Numbered from the stretch's first letter, positions 23,685 through 31,573 are shown. The stretch: 34,174 bases of DNA from Rhodococcus jostii NBRC 16295 (GCF_001894825.1 NZ_BCWY01000090.1:1-34174), one strand, 5' to 3'. Notes: a model not told the origin generated them from the letters alone. A program made the numbers and translations.

Positions 23685-24143
23685 TCAGGACAGGGCTGCT
23701 GTCGACCCGGTTCCGCTCTGCGCGTCGATTTGGCACTGCGAGCAGAGTCCCCAGAAGACGACCTCGGCCTCGTCGATCTCGAAACCGTGGGCCTGCGAGG
23801 GGTCGAGGCACGGTGCCTCGCCGACTGCGCAGTCCACGTCCACGACGGTCCCGCAGCTGCGGCACACGAGGTGGTGGTGGTTGTCTCCGGTACGGGTTTC
23901 GAACCGTGCGGGCGAACCCGCGGGCTCGATGCGGCGGAGTAGGCCGGCGGCGGTGCATGCCTTGAGGACGTCGTACACCGCCTGGGTGGAGACCGAACCC
24001 AGCTCGTCACGAACGACGGCCGCGATGTCGTCGACGTCGGAATGTGGCCGTACGGCAACCGCATTCAAGACTGCGACTCGCGGGGCTGTGACACGGAGGC
24101 CCACGCCGCGCAGTTGCGCTCGGGGATCGGTGTCGTGTCGCAT
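23685..24143 (-). CDS. Fur-family regulator, CatR/FurA/PerR-like
   Basis: 152 residues. N-terminal winged helix (RVTAPRVAVLNAVAVRPHSDVDDI...VSTQAVYDVLKACTAAGLLRRI), then the dimerisation domain with a regulatory metal region DNHHHLVCRSC (His 89-91). Structural zinc Cys pairs are 94/97 and 134/137. The linkage to katA indicates a peroxide sensor of the FurA/CatR type rather than a general iron regulator. The promoter is clear (TTGACT, 16 nt, GATACT, 7 nt, ATG) and overlaps a 27-bp imperfect palindrome that is a plausible auto-operator. Predicted leaderless. Confidence 0.93.
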   Translation of the reverse strand: MRHDTDPRAQLRGVGLRVTAPRVAVLNAVAVRPHSDVDDIAAVVRDELGSVSTQAVYDVLKACTAAGLLRRIEPAGSPARFETRTGDNHHHLVCRSCGTVVDVDCAVGEAPCLDPSQAHGFEIDEAEVVFWGLCSQCQIDAQSGTGSTAALS

Positions 24144-24150
24144 GTGTTCA

Positions 24151-24178
24151 AGTATCGGCCTTTTTTGGAATTAGTCAA
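24151..24178 (-). promoter_or_regulatory. fur-katA promoter
   Basis: -35 TTGACT (24173-24178), spacer 16 nt, -10 GATACT (24151-24156), then 7 nt to ATG 24143. Leaderless arrangement. Confidence 0.65.
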
Positions 24179-24185
24179 GAAAAGG
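24159..24185. promoter_or_regulatory. candidate Fur-type operator
   Basis: AT-rich 27-nt imperfect palindrome. Its outer arms CCTTTT (24159-24164) and AAAAGG (24180-24185) pair fully; over 11-nt arms 9 positions match. It covers the -35 of the fur-katA promoter. Confidence 0.4.
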
Positions 24186-24188
24186 ATG

Positions 24189-24224
24189 TGTCGGAAATTC
24201 TTGACATGCCGGAAATCTCCGACA
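24189..24224. promoter_or_regulatory. candidate ArsR operator
   Basis: Inverted repeat TGTCGGAAATT (24189-24199) and AATCTCCGACA (24214-24224), one mismatch in 11. It brackets the -35 TTGACA and abuts the -10 of the arsR-type gene. Confidence 0.45.
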
Positions 24225-24230
24225 TATGGT
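24201..24230 (+). promoter_or_regulatory. arsR-SRPBCC promoter
   Basis: -35 TTGACA (24201-24206), spacer 18 nt, -10 TATGGT (24225-24230), then 6 nt to GTG 24237. Near-consensus and leaderless. Confidence 0.7.
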
Positions 24231-24236
24231 CGGGTC

Positions 24237-24548
24237 GTGCCCGACGACGACGTCTTCCTCGCCCTCGCGAACCCCGTGCGCCGCCGGCTGCTGGAAATCC
24301 TGGCGGACGGCCCCCGGACCGCGGGTGACCTCGCCGGCCGTTTCGACCTCAGCCGACCCGCCGTCGCCGAACACCTGCAGGTGCTGCGCAAGGCAGGACT
24401 CGTCCGCGACGAACCGTCCGGGCGGCAACGTCACTATCACCTGACCGCAGAGCCACTCGCCGACGTGGGCGACTGGCTGCACCCGTTCGAGCGGTTCTGG
24501 CGCGGCCGCTTGCGCACACTCGCCGACATCCTCGAGGAGGACTCGTGA
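24237..24548 (+). CDS. ArsR-family transcriptional regulator (metal-independent type)
   Basis: 103 residues. Winged helix typical of ArsR proteins (DDDVFLALANPVRRRLLEIL, GDLAGRFDLSRPAVAEHLQVL, VRDEPSGRQRHYHL). It has no Cys at all, so the metal-binding ELCVCDL site of arsenic/cadmium sensors is absent. It belongs to the group that is paired with an SRPBCC/AHSA1 gene. The stop overlaps the following GTG by 4 nt. GTG start at 24237 is supported by the promoter 6 nt upstream. Likely represses its own operon through the inverted repeat 24189-24224. Confidence 0.9.
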   Translation: MPDDDVFLALANPVRRRLLEILADGPRTAGDLAGRFDLSRPAVAEHLQVLRKAGLVRDEPSGRQRHYHLTAEPLADVGDWLHPFERFWRGRLRTLADILEEDS

Positions 24549-24955
24549 CCGACCGCACCACCACCATGATCTCCGTCGACCAGTTCATCGCCGCACCACC
24601 GGCCAAGGTGTGGCGGGCCCTCACCGAGCCGGAACTCCTGGCCCGCTGGTGGGCGGCGGGCGACATCGCCGCCACGGTCGGGCATCGGTTCCACCTGAAC
24701 ATGCCCGGCTGGGGTTCCGTGCCCTGCGAGGTGGTCGAGGTCGAGCCCGAACGGCGACTCGTCTACACCTTCACCGAGAACTGGACACTGACCTGGAACG
24801 TGGTTCCCGAGGGCACCGGCACCCGCCTGTTCCTCGAACATTCCGGCTTCGACCTCGACGACAAGCGGAGCCGCGACGCGTTCGAGCGGATGGGTCCGGG
24901 CTGGCGCGACACCGTGCTGCCGCGCCTCGCCGGCGTCGCCGCGGACGTCGAATAA
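24545..24955 (+). CDS. SRPBCC/AHSA1-domain protein
   Basis: 136 residues, a single START-like ligand-binding fold (VDQFIAAPPAKVWRALTEPELLARWW...VVEVEPERRLVYTFTE...TRLFLEHSGF). The family holds Aha1-type co-chaperone relatives and small hydrophobic-ligand binders. In bacteria it commonly follows an ArsR gene, and the pair is thought to respond to an unknown ligand. GTG start overlaps the arsR stop, with GAGGAGG as ribosome site. After its stop, 128 nt lead to a terminator shared with the convergent decarboxylase-like gene. Confidence 0.9.
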   Translation: MTDRTTTMISVDQFIAAPPAKVWRALTEPELLARWWAAGDIAATVGHRFHLNMPGWGSVPCEVVEVEPERRLVYTFTENWTLTWNVVPEGTGTRLFLEHSGFDLDDKRSRDAFERMGPGWRDTVLPRLAGVAADVE

Positions 24956-25083
24956 CGAACCCGGGAACAATTCGGCGGACCAATCCGCTGAACCCCCTGT
25001 CGGCGTCCGGACATGCCCCGGGCCTCACCCCATTCGTCGCTACGAGCGACCACTCGCCGAGAGGCGCCTGTGGGACGTCGACC

Positions 25084-25118
25084 CGAAGGCCGCCCCGGCT
25101 CACCGCCGGGGGCCTTCG
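25084..25118. terminator. bidirectional terminator between SRPBCC and decarboxylase-like genes
   Basis: GC-rich hairpin: CGAAGGCC (25084-25091) pairs with GGCCTTCG (25111-25118), then an inner CCCGGC/GCCGGG with a 2-nt bulge, loop TCACC. The rest of the 24956-25131 gap shows no gene. Confidence 0.8.
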
Positions 25119-25131
25119 CTGTCTCCGCCGG

Positions 25132-25782
25132 TCAGCGCAGCCGCGCGGGACCGGTGGTCATCTGCCCGTCGGTGATCACGATGCCGTGATGGGCGCCGGG
25201 TGCCAGCCACGCGGTCAGGGTGGGGCCTTCGGCTCGCACGTCGACGCGGGCGTACCGGAGGTGTCCGCGCAGCCGCGCCGATGCCGTCACGAGCCCGTGA
25301 CCGTCTTCACCGGGTTGCGCGAACCCCAGCGCCCCGGCGATGGGTAGTCGCGGTCCGCGCGGCCGAGTCCGGGTGGAGACGCGCCACGCATCGGTCGACG
25401 CCTCGAAGGTTCCGTGCACGTCGCCGTCGAACTCGGCAGGGACCTTCGGCAGACTCCAGTGGACGCGTCCGCCGTGCACGGACGGTTCCGAGTCCACCGC
25501 GATGAACGGCACCGCCATGCGCGGCAGCAGGCCGGTGCGACGACCCGGCGCCCGCAGCACCGGGCTGGCCAGGATTTCGCGGTAGGGCCCGACGGGCGAG
25601 TCCAGGTAGTCGACCATCATGGCCAGGGTCAGGGGCACGGTCGCACCGTCGGGCCCGAGTACGCGGGCGGCCTCGGTGCTGCGATGCCACCAGAGCGTCG
25701 CGCGCACCCCCGCCGGCCACGGGGGCGGAGTGCTCGCGGGCCAGTCCGCGCGGTCGGTGTGCGATTCAGGCACGCTCCACAT
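25132..25782 (-). CDS. acetoacetate decarboxylase-like fold protein
   Basis: 216 residues. The pattern MMVDYLDSPVGPYREILASP and GRVHWSLPKVPAEFDG fits the ADC superfamily. In true acetoacetate decarboxylase two adjacent Lys sit in this motif: one forms the Schiff base, the other lowers its pKa. Here Lys113 is present but the second is Val114. The protein may therefore be an ADC-like aldolase-dehydratase or a different Schiff-base enzyme, not a classical decarboxylase (inference). Its ATG lies 17 nt inside the end of the GMC oxidoreductase gene, so it is the last gene of the tetR operon. Confidence 0.75.
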   Translation of the reverse strand: MWSVPESHTDRADWPASTPPPWPAGVRATLWWHRSTEAARVLGPDGATVPLTLAMMVDYLDSPVGPYREILASPVLRAPGRRTGLLPRMAVPFIAVDSEPSVHGGRVHWSLPKVPAEFDGDVHGTFEASTDAWRVSTRTRPRGPRLPIAGALGFAQPGEDGHGLVTASARLRGHLRYARVDVRAEGPTLTAWLAPGAHHGIVITDGQMTTGPARLR

Positions 25783-27478
25783 CGACTGTCTCCCTTCGCG
25801 TGATCACCGTCAGCGGAAGCCGCAGTGCGCCCGGCGCGTCCACGGGCACCACCGGCGTTCGCGGCGGAGACGGTTCGATACGTACGTATGGCTTGCCCGG
25901 TTCGGGTCGGGCATCGACCTCACCCCTGTTGGGCCACAGCGCGAATGCGCGCTCGGCCTGGGCGGTGATGGTCAGCGACGGGTTGACGCCGAGGTTCGCG
26001 CTCACCACCGACCCGTCGGCCACGTGCAGACCGTCGTGGCCGTAGGCCCGCAGATAGGGGTCGACGACACCCGTATCCGGCGTATCGCCGATCGCGCAGC
26101 CGCCGAGGAAATGCGCGGTCATCGGGATGTTCACGACGTCGGCGAGCGAACCGCCGGGGTCTCCCCCGATCCGCTCGGCGACCTTGCGGATCGCGGTGTG
26201 ACCCTGTGGGATCCATTCCGGTGGCGGATCTCCCGGCCCGGGACGGCTGGTGACCGCGCGACCGAGACGCCCCTTCCCCTTCGCGAGTTCGAGCGAGTTG
26301 TCGTCGGTCTGCATCACGAGTGCGATGACGGTGCGCTCCGACCAGTGCCGCACCGACAGGCTCCGCAGGAACGCCCCGGGACGACGCAGCGCCACACCCA
26401 CCGTCTTCAGCAGCCGCGGCGCCCGTCCGCCGCCGTCGCTGAGAACGGTCTGCAACAGCCCGATGGCGTTGCTGCCCTTGCCGTATCGCACCGGTTCGAT
26501 GTGGGTGTGGTCGTCGGGGTGGAACGAGGACGTGATGGCCACTCCCTTCGTGAAGTCCGTGTCACGGCGTCTGGCGGTGGCCGCGAGGACGGCCTCGGAA
26601 TTGGTGCGCACCACCGATCCCAACCGCGGCGACAACCGCGGCAGCGCACCCGATTCCTTCATCGCCAGCAACAGCCGCGCGGTGCCGTACGTGCCGGCGG
26701 CGACCACCACCTGGTCGGCGGTGAACGTGCGCTCCCGCTTGCGCATCCCGTCGGTGCGGCGGGTCCGCAGCTCGTAGCCGCCGCCCACCCGGGGTCGCAG
26801 TTCCTTCACCGTCGTCAGCGCATGGACCTGCGCGCCTGCCTTCTCGGCGAGGTGGAGGTAGTTCTTCACCAGCGTGTTCTTTGCACCGACACGGCAGCCC
26901 GTCATGCAGCTCCCGCACTCGGTGCATCCCGTGCGGTCGGGTCCCTCGCCCCCGAAGAACGGGTCTGCAACCGTCGATCCCGGCTCGCCGAAGAACACGC
27001 CCACCGGCGTGGACGTGAACGTCGCGCCGGCGCCCATCTCCTCGGCCACCTCACGCAAGACGGCGTCGGCGGGGGTGAACGACGGGTTGGTCGTCACACC
27101 CAGCATCTGCTTCGCCTGCTCGTAGTACGGGGCCAACTCCGACTGCCAGTCGGTGATGTGCGCCCACTGCTTGTCCTCGAAGAAGTGGCGCGGCGGCTGG
27201 TACAGCGTATTGGCGTAGTTCAGCGAACCACCGCCGACCCCGGCCCCGGCCATGACCAGGACGTCGGGCAGCAGGTGAATCCGCTGCACGCCGTAACAAC
27301 CCAGCCACGGCGCCCAGAGGTAGCGCCGCACCCGCCAGCTCGTCTCGGGCAGCTCGTCGTCGGCGAAGCGGCGACCCGCCTCGAGAACGCCTACGCTATA
27401 ACCCTTCTCGGTCAGGCGCAGCGCCGCGACGCTACCGCCGAAACCGGATCCGACCACGATCACGTCGTAATGCGTCAT
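25766..27478 (-). CDS. GMC-type FAD oxidoreductase, cholesterol-oxidase-like (ChoD family)
   Basis: 570 residues. N-terminal Rossmann FAD motif (VIVVGSGFGGSVAALRLTEKG), AGAGVGGGSLNYANTL in the FAD-covering region, and C-terminal AHFLGGCAIGD and NLGVNPSLTITAQAERA. Overall the pattern closely follows M. tuberculosis ChoD (Rv3409c, 578 residues). It would oxidise a hydroxyl, perhaps of a sterol or other bulky alcohol, to a ketone. An unusual Cys cluster (185, 188, 191, 195; C-X2-C-X2-C-X3-C) sits in the middle. No Tat or Sec signal, so cytoplasmic. ATG 27478 overlaps the BVMO stop (ATGA). Confidence 0.88.
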   Translation of the reverse strand: MTHYDVIVVGSGFGGSVAALRLTEKGYSVGVLEAGRRFADDELPETSWRVRRYLWAPWLGCYGVQRIHLLPDVLVMAGAGVGGGSLNYANTLYQPPRHFFEDKQWAHITDWQSELAPYYEQAKQMLGVTTNPSFTPADAVLREVAEEMGAGATFTSTPVGVFFGEPGSTVADPFFGGEGPDRTGCTECGSCMTGCRVGAKNTLVKNYLHLAEKAGAQVHALTTVKELRPRVGGGYELRTRRTDGMRKRERTFTADQVVVAAGTYGTARLLLAMKESGALPRLSPRLGSVVRTNSEAVLAATARRRDTDFTKGVAITSSFHPDDHTHIEPVRYGKGSNAIGLLQTVLSDGGGRAPRLLKTVGVALRRPGAFLRSLSVRHWSERTVIALVMQTDDNSLELAKGKGRLGRAVTSRPGPGDPPPEWIPQGHTAIRKVAERIGGDPGGSLADVVNIPMTAHFLGGCAIGDTPDTGVVDPYLRAYGHDGLHVADGSVVSANLGVNPSLTITAQAERAFALWPNRGEVDARPEPGKPYVRIEPSPPRTPVVPVDAPGALRLPLTVITRRETVDVERA

Positions 27479-28965
27479 GCGACGCTCTCCTTCGCGGACG
27501 TGCGTCGAGACATGTAGTTCTCCTGGTCGAATCGCTGCAGCTGGGAGCGGAACTTCCAGGTGAACGTCGGCCACTGCACCGAATTCCGCCCCTCGGAGTC
27601 GTAGTACCAGCTCGAGCAGCCGCCCTGGTTCCAGACGGTGGTCTGCAGATCGGACTGGATTCGGGTGTTGTACCGGCGCTGCGCCTCCTCGGTGACCTCG
27701 AAAGCGGTGATTCCGCTGTGATGCATCACCTTCAGCGCGTCGGCGATGTACGCGGACTGCGACTCGAGCATGTAGACGATGGAGCTGTGACCGAGGTTGG
27801 TGTTGGGCCCGTACATCAGGAACAGGTTGGGGAAACCGGCGACCGTGGTCCCCTTGTACGCGCTCGGGCTGCCGCCCCAGTGCTCGGCGAGGGTGCGGCC
27901 GTGCGACCCGAGCAACGCATGCGCCACAGGCGGTTCCGTGGGCGTGAAACCAGTCGCGAAGATGATGGTGTCGACCTTGTGCTCATTACCCACCGCGTCG
28001 ACGACGCCGTCCTGCGTGACCCCGGTGAGTCCCGCGTCGACGAGCGTGACGTCGGGGCGGTCGAGGGTCCGGAGCCAGTCGTTCGACAGCAGCATCCGCT
28101 TGCAGCCGATGGTGAAGTTCGGGGTGAGCTTGCTGCGGAGTTCGGGATCACGCACCTGGCGCCGCAGGTGCACCCTGGCCACCAACTCGAACGCCGGCAG
28201 CAGCCCGGTGGCGTGCGCGAGCACCCCGCCCAGGGCTTCACGGAAGCTGTAGACGGACGCCCGGACAGCCTTCTGCACCAACGGCAGTCGCCGGTAGAGA
28301 TCCTTCTCCGTGCCCGACAGTTCGCGGTCGAGACGGGGGATCACCCAGGCGGGGGTGCGCTGGAACACGGTGAGATGCTCGGTCGCGGCTGCGATCTCGG
28401 GGACGAACTGCACCGCGGACGCGCCGGTACCGATCACGGCCACCTGCTCCCCGGTGAGGTCGTGGTCGTGGTTCCACGTCGCCGAGTGGAACGTGGTGCC
28501 GCCGAACGACTCGAGCCCGGGCATGTCCGGGACGCTGGGCGTCGAGAGCGCACCGGTCGCGGCGACCACGACGTCGGCCGTCACCGTTCCGCGACTGGTC
28601 CGGACGGTCCAGAGGGCCTGGGCGTCGTCCCATTGCGCTTCCTGCAGTTCGCAATCGGTCACCACGCAGTTCATGACCCCGGTGTCGACCGCAACCTTCT
28701 TCAGGTAGCGGTAGATCTCGGGCTGGCGGGCGAACGTATGACTCCAGTCGGCGCTGGGCGCGAACGAGAACGAATACAGCGACGTCGGGACGTCGCAGGC
28801 GCAACCCGGGTAGGTGTTGTCGCGCCATGTCCCGCCGACGTCCGCCCCGCGCTCGATGATCAGGACGTCGGCGTCCGGCTGCGTCTGCAGAATGCGCGCG
28901 GCCAGTCCCATACCGGCGAAACCCGCGCCGACGATCAGGGTGTGTACGTGCTGCGGAAGGTTCAC
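27475..28965 (-). CDS. Baeyer-Villiger-type flavin monooxygenase
   Basis: 496 residues. Two Rossmann motifs, GAGFAGMG (FAD) and GTGASAVQ (NADPH), flank the Baeyer-Villiger fingerprint F-x-G-x3-H-x3-W, seen as FGGTTFHSATW. The length fits EthA/MymA-like enzymes. It would insert oxygen next to a ketone to give an ester or lactone, or oxidise S/N atoms. GTG 28965 is chosen because it overlaps the TetR stop (GTGA) with GGAGAAG just upstream. A GTG at 28989 would add eight residues. It lies between its TetR regulator and the ketone-forming GMC oxidase, which suggests a sequential pathway. Confidence 0.9.
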   Translation of the reverse strand: MNLPQHVHTLIVGAGFAGMGLAARILQTQPDADVLIIERGADVGGTWRDNTYPGCACDVPTSLYSFSFAPSADWSHTFARQPEIYRYLKKVAVDTGVMNCVVTDCELQEAQWDDAQALWTVRTSRGTVTADVVVAATGALSTPSVPDMPGLESFGGTTFHSATWNHDHDLTGEQVAVIGTGASAVQFVPEIAAATEHLTVFQRTPAWVIPRLDRELSGTEKDLYRRLPLVQKAVRASVYSFREALGGVLAHATGLLPAFELVARVHLRRQVRDPELRSKLTPNFTIGCKRMLLSNDWLRTLDRPDVTLVDAGLTGVTQDGVVDAVGNEHKVDTIIFATGFTPTEPPVAHALLGSHGRTLAEHWGGSPSAYKGTTVAGFPNLFLMYGPNTNLGHSSIVYMLESQSAYIADALKVMHHSGITAFEVTEEAQRRYNTRIQSDLQTTVWNQGGCSSWYYDSEGRNSVQWPTFTWKFRSQLQRFDQENYMSRRTSAKESVA

Positions 28966-29546
28966 GACTTCTCCATCTTCGATTCCCACACGGGCAACAG
29001 CCGCGCGCGGAGTGACTGTTCGGCCTCGGCGGTGCGGAACAGTGCCGACACCGCGAGACCGCGAACCAATTCGATACTGAGCTCGATGGCGTCGGAGTCG
29101 AACCGATCACCGAACACCTCCGCCGACCCGTGACGCAACGCTTCGGTGACCTTCCGCTCGAGCGGAACCGTCGCCTCGTACAGCGCCGGATCGGTCCGGG
29201 CGGCCACCCACAGCTCGAGCGCCGCATAGAACAGCGGACCCGAGAAGGCGTCGGCGAGCACCTCGACCCCGCGACCGGCGTCCACCTCGGCGGCGAGGAT
29301 CTCCTCCATCCGCTTGTCCACCAGATGTTCCACGGCGGCCACCACCAACGACTCCTTGGTGGGGAAATGGTGCAGCTGGGCGCCGCGCGACACCCCCGCC
29401 CGCCGGGCGATGCCCTGCGTGGTGGTGCGTGCGTACCCGAGCTCGACCAGGGAATCGACCGCCGCGTCGAGCAGCTTCGTACGCATCGCCGCGGTTCGCT
29501 CCGCCTGCGTGCGGGTCGGCTTGACTACTGCTGTGTCAGGTGTCAC
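28962..29546 (-). CDS. TetR-family regulator of the BVMO operon
   Basis: 194 residues. N-terminal helix-turn-helix (TTTQGIARRAGVSRGAQLHHFPTKESLVVAAVEHLV, about residues 43-78) and a helical ligand domain. GTG 29546 is preferred over GTG 29555 because TACAGT ends 7 nt before it. A 20-nt palindrome at 29572-29591 covers the -35, consistent with autorepression of the whole four-gene unit. Its stop overlaps the BVMO start. The ligand is probably an operon substrate or product (inference). Confidence 0.92.
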   Translation of the reverse strand: MTPDTAVVKPTRTQAERTAAMRTKLLDAAVDSLVELGYARTTTQGIARRAGVSRGAQLHHFPTKESLVVAAVEHLVDKRMEEILAAEVDAGRGVEVLADAFSGPLFYAALELWVAARTDPALYEATVPLERKVTEALRHGSAEVFGDRFDSDAIELSIELVRGLAVSALFRTAEAEQSLRARLLPVWESKMEKS

Positions 29547-29553
29547 ACCCAGC

Positions 29554-29582
29554 ACTGTAGGCGGAAAAAAGAAAACAGTCCA
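29554..29582 (-). promoter_or_regulatory. promoter of the tetR-BVMO operon
   Basis: -35 TGGACT (29577-29582), 17-nt spacer, -10 TACAGT (29554-29559), 7 nt to GTG 29546. Leaderless arrangement. Confidence 0.6.
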
Positions 29583-29591
29583 GACTGCTTT
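29572..29591. promoter_or_regulatory. candidate TetR operator
   Basis: Palindrome AAAaCAGTCcaGACTGcTTT; 5+5 bp core and outer AAA/TTT pair perfectly. It overlaps the -35 of the tetR operon. Confidence 0.55.
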
Positions 29592-29605
29592 TAAGTGCTG
29601 CGCCT

Positions 29606-29645
29606 GTGAGTGCTTATCAACCGCGGAACGTTAATAAGTACTCAC
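29606..29645. terminator. hairpin terminator after multicopper oxidase, GTGAGT family
   Basis: 16-nt arms 29606-29621 and 29630-29645 with one mismatch and one G-T wobble, loop 8 nt. It starts 4 nt after the multicopper oxidase stop and lies just upstream of the tetR promoter. Confidence 0.78.
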
Positions 29646-29649
29646 GGGC

Positions 29650-31437
29650 CTACGGCACGAGGCGATACCGCAGCATCATGTCGTGGTCCTCGTGGTCGAG
29701 CATGTGGCAGTGCCACACGTAACCCTGGAGGGGATGGGACTCGTGCTCCATATGGCCGCCGCCGGAGTGATCCATCGCGCCCCCCGACATCCCGAACGTC
29801 GCGTCGGGGTCGAAGCCGAGTTCGTCCGCGGTCGGGAACCGGACGATGATCCGGGTGATCGAGTTCGCGTCCGCGATCACGGTGTCCTTGAACCCCGACT
29901 CCCACACCTGCGGCGCCTGGATCGGCCCGACGGCGAACGGATCCGCCGACGGTGTCCACCGCATCCCGACCGCGGGGACGGGGACGGCCTGCATCAACGC
30001 GTTCGTGTCGATGGCCTGCCGTCCGATCACCCGGAACGCCACCAGGTGCAGGTGGATCGGGTGCGGTTCGGGCGTGACGTTGACGATGTTCCACTGCTCG
30101 ACGGTGCCCTGCCGGGGCATCTCGATGTCGTCGCTCGTGTAGCGGAGGTTGTTCAGCGACATCAGCGGGGACGGCTGGCCGAGGCCCTGCGCGAGTTGCA
30201 GCACCGACACGGTGCGCACGACCGACGGTTGCGCGATGGGCGGGAGGACGGCGAGACCACGGCTCCCGCCCCGCAGGGTCTCCGGCACACCACCCGTGAA
30301 CCCGGCGGCCGTTCCGATCCGGAACCGGCAGAACCGCGGCATGATCTGCACGCCGCGCTGCGCCACCTGCGCCGGAATCGGTTCGTCGTTGCGCAGTTCC
30401 ACCGTCGTCCCGGGCGCGAGGGCGCCGAAATCGACGAGGAGGTCGACACGCTCCCCCGGTCCGAGCCGGACGTGGTCGGTGGCGACCGGCGCGTCGAGCA
30501 GCCCGCCCTCGGCGCCTATCACCCAGAACCTCATCCGGTTCTCGAAGAACAGGTTCCACACGCTGAACGACGCGGCGTTCACCATCCGCAGCCGGTACAG
30601 GCCCCGCGCCACGGACATCTCCGGCCACACCTTGCCGTTCACCACGCCGACGTCGCCGGGGGTGGCGGCTTCCCAGCTGCCCTGCGGGTTCAGCGGATTG
30701 GAGCGGACGCTCTGCCGCCCGTCGTCGGTGAAGTTCTTGTCCTGCAACACCAGAGGAAGCTCGAACTCGCCCGATGGCAGGCCGAGCGGGTTGTCGCCCT
30801 GACCGGTGTCGTACTCGTCGCGCAGCAGGTACATGCCCGCCAGCCCGGCGTAGATGTTGAGCCGGGTGACGCCCATGGCGTGGTCGTGATACCAGAGCGC
30901 ACAGGCTTCCTGCCGGTTCGGGAACTCGTGCACCATCCCCTGCCCCGGCCGCATGATGTCCTCGGGATGCCCGTCGAACTCCGGGGGCGTCCGACCACCG
31001 TGCAGATGAAGCGACGTCGGCACCTGGGTGCGGTCCTGTTCGGTGACGCCGTGGATCCTCGTGTCGACGTCGGCGGCCAGGGGGTTGCTCGCGATGTCGT
31101 TGCGGTAGGTGAGCGACGTCCGTTCGCCGACGTGGGCCTCGATCGTCGGGCCCAGGTAGTCCATGCCGCCGTAACCGAGGGCCGGGGACGCCGGCAGGTC
31201 GGGGTGGAACACGTGCGTGGTGCTGCTCGCGTGCACCTCGACGGCGCTCCCGCCCAGCACCGGCAACGGCGGCAACTGTTCCCGGAACGGCTGCAGCGGC
31301 GGCGAGGAGAAGACGAACGGCCGCAGCGGATCAATCCCGAACGGGTAGGCGCTCGCCGACCCCACCCCGACGGCGCCGAGCCCGGTCGTCAGCGCCAGTC
31401 CACGAACGAACGACCTACGCGGAATCCGTCCATCCAT
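29650..31437 (-). CDS. Tat-exported multicopper oxidase (CotA/phenoxazinone-synthase-like)
   Basis: 595 residues. Twin-arginine signal peptide (RIPRRSFVRGLALTTGLGA, cleavage likely after SASA near residue 29). All four copper motifs are present: SLHLHGG, LWYHDHAMG, EPHPIHLHLVAF and WHCHMLDHEDHDMM, giving the type 1 site with an axial Met and the trinuclear cluster. A His/Met-rich loop (GGAMDHSGGGHMEHESHP) precedes the last motif and may bind extra copper. It would oxidise phenols or metal ions (Cu+, Mn2+) outside the membrane while reducing O2 to water. ATG 31437 has a G-rich ribosome site (AGGGGGG). Divergent from the formylglycine-generating enzyme gene. Confidence 0.93.
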   Translation of the reverse strand: MDGRIPRRSFVRGLALTTGLGAVGVGSASAYPFGIDPLRPFVFSSPPLQPFREQLPPLPVLGGSAVEVHASSTTHVFHPDLPASPALGYGGMDYLGPTIEAHVGERTSLTYRNDIASNPLAADVDTRIHGVTEQDRTQVPTSLHLHGGRTPPEFDGHPEDIMRPGQGMVHEFPNRQEACALWYHDHAMGVTRLNIYAGLAGMYLLRDEYDTGQGDNPLGLPSGEFELPLVLQDKNFTDDGRQSVRSNPLNPQGSWEAATPGDVGVVNGKVWPEMSVARGLYRLRMVNAASFSVWNLFFENRMRFWVIGAEGGLLDAPVATDHVRLGPGERVDLLVDFGALAPGTTVELRNDEPIPAQVAQRGVQIMPRFCRFRIGTAAGFTGGVPETLRGGSRGLAVLPPIAQPSVVRTVSVLQLAQGLGQPSPLMSLNNLRYTSDDIEMPRQGTVEQWNIVNVTPEPHPIHLHLVAFRVIGRQAIDTNALMQAVPVPAVGMRWTPSADPFAVGPIQAPQVWESGFKDTVIADANSITRIIVRFPTADELGFDPDATFGMSGGAMDHSGGGHMEHESHPLQGYVWHCHMLDHEDHDMMLRYRLVP

Positions 31438-31573
31438 TCGGCGGAGCCCCCCTGCACGGTGAGAAACAGCATTGCGAATCGAGTAGCCGACGGTACCCCA
31501 ACCGTTGCCGCTCGCACCGGGTTTACGGGGGCTCCCCTTCTCGCCGCCGCCGTCGTCGTGCCAGTCTGGCCTC

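Noticed and set aside
31443..31535. GGAGCCCCC / GGGGGCTCC inverted repeat spanning the multicopper oxidase-FGE spacer.
   Set aside because: Arms of 9 nt, 75 nt apart, in pure G/C runs; likely chance and partly ribosome-site sequence.
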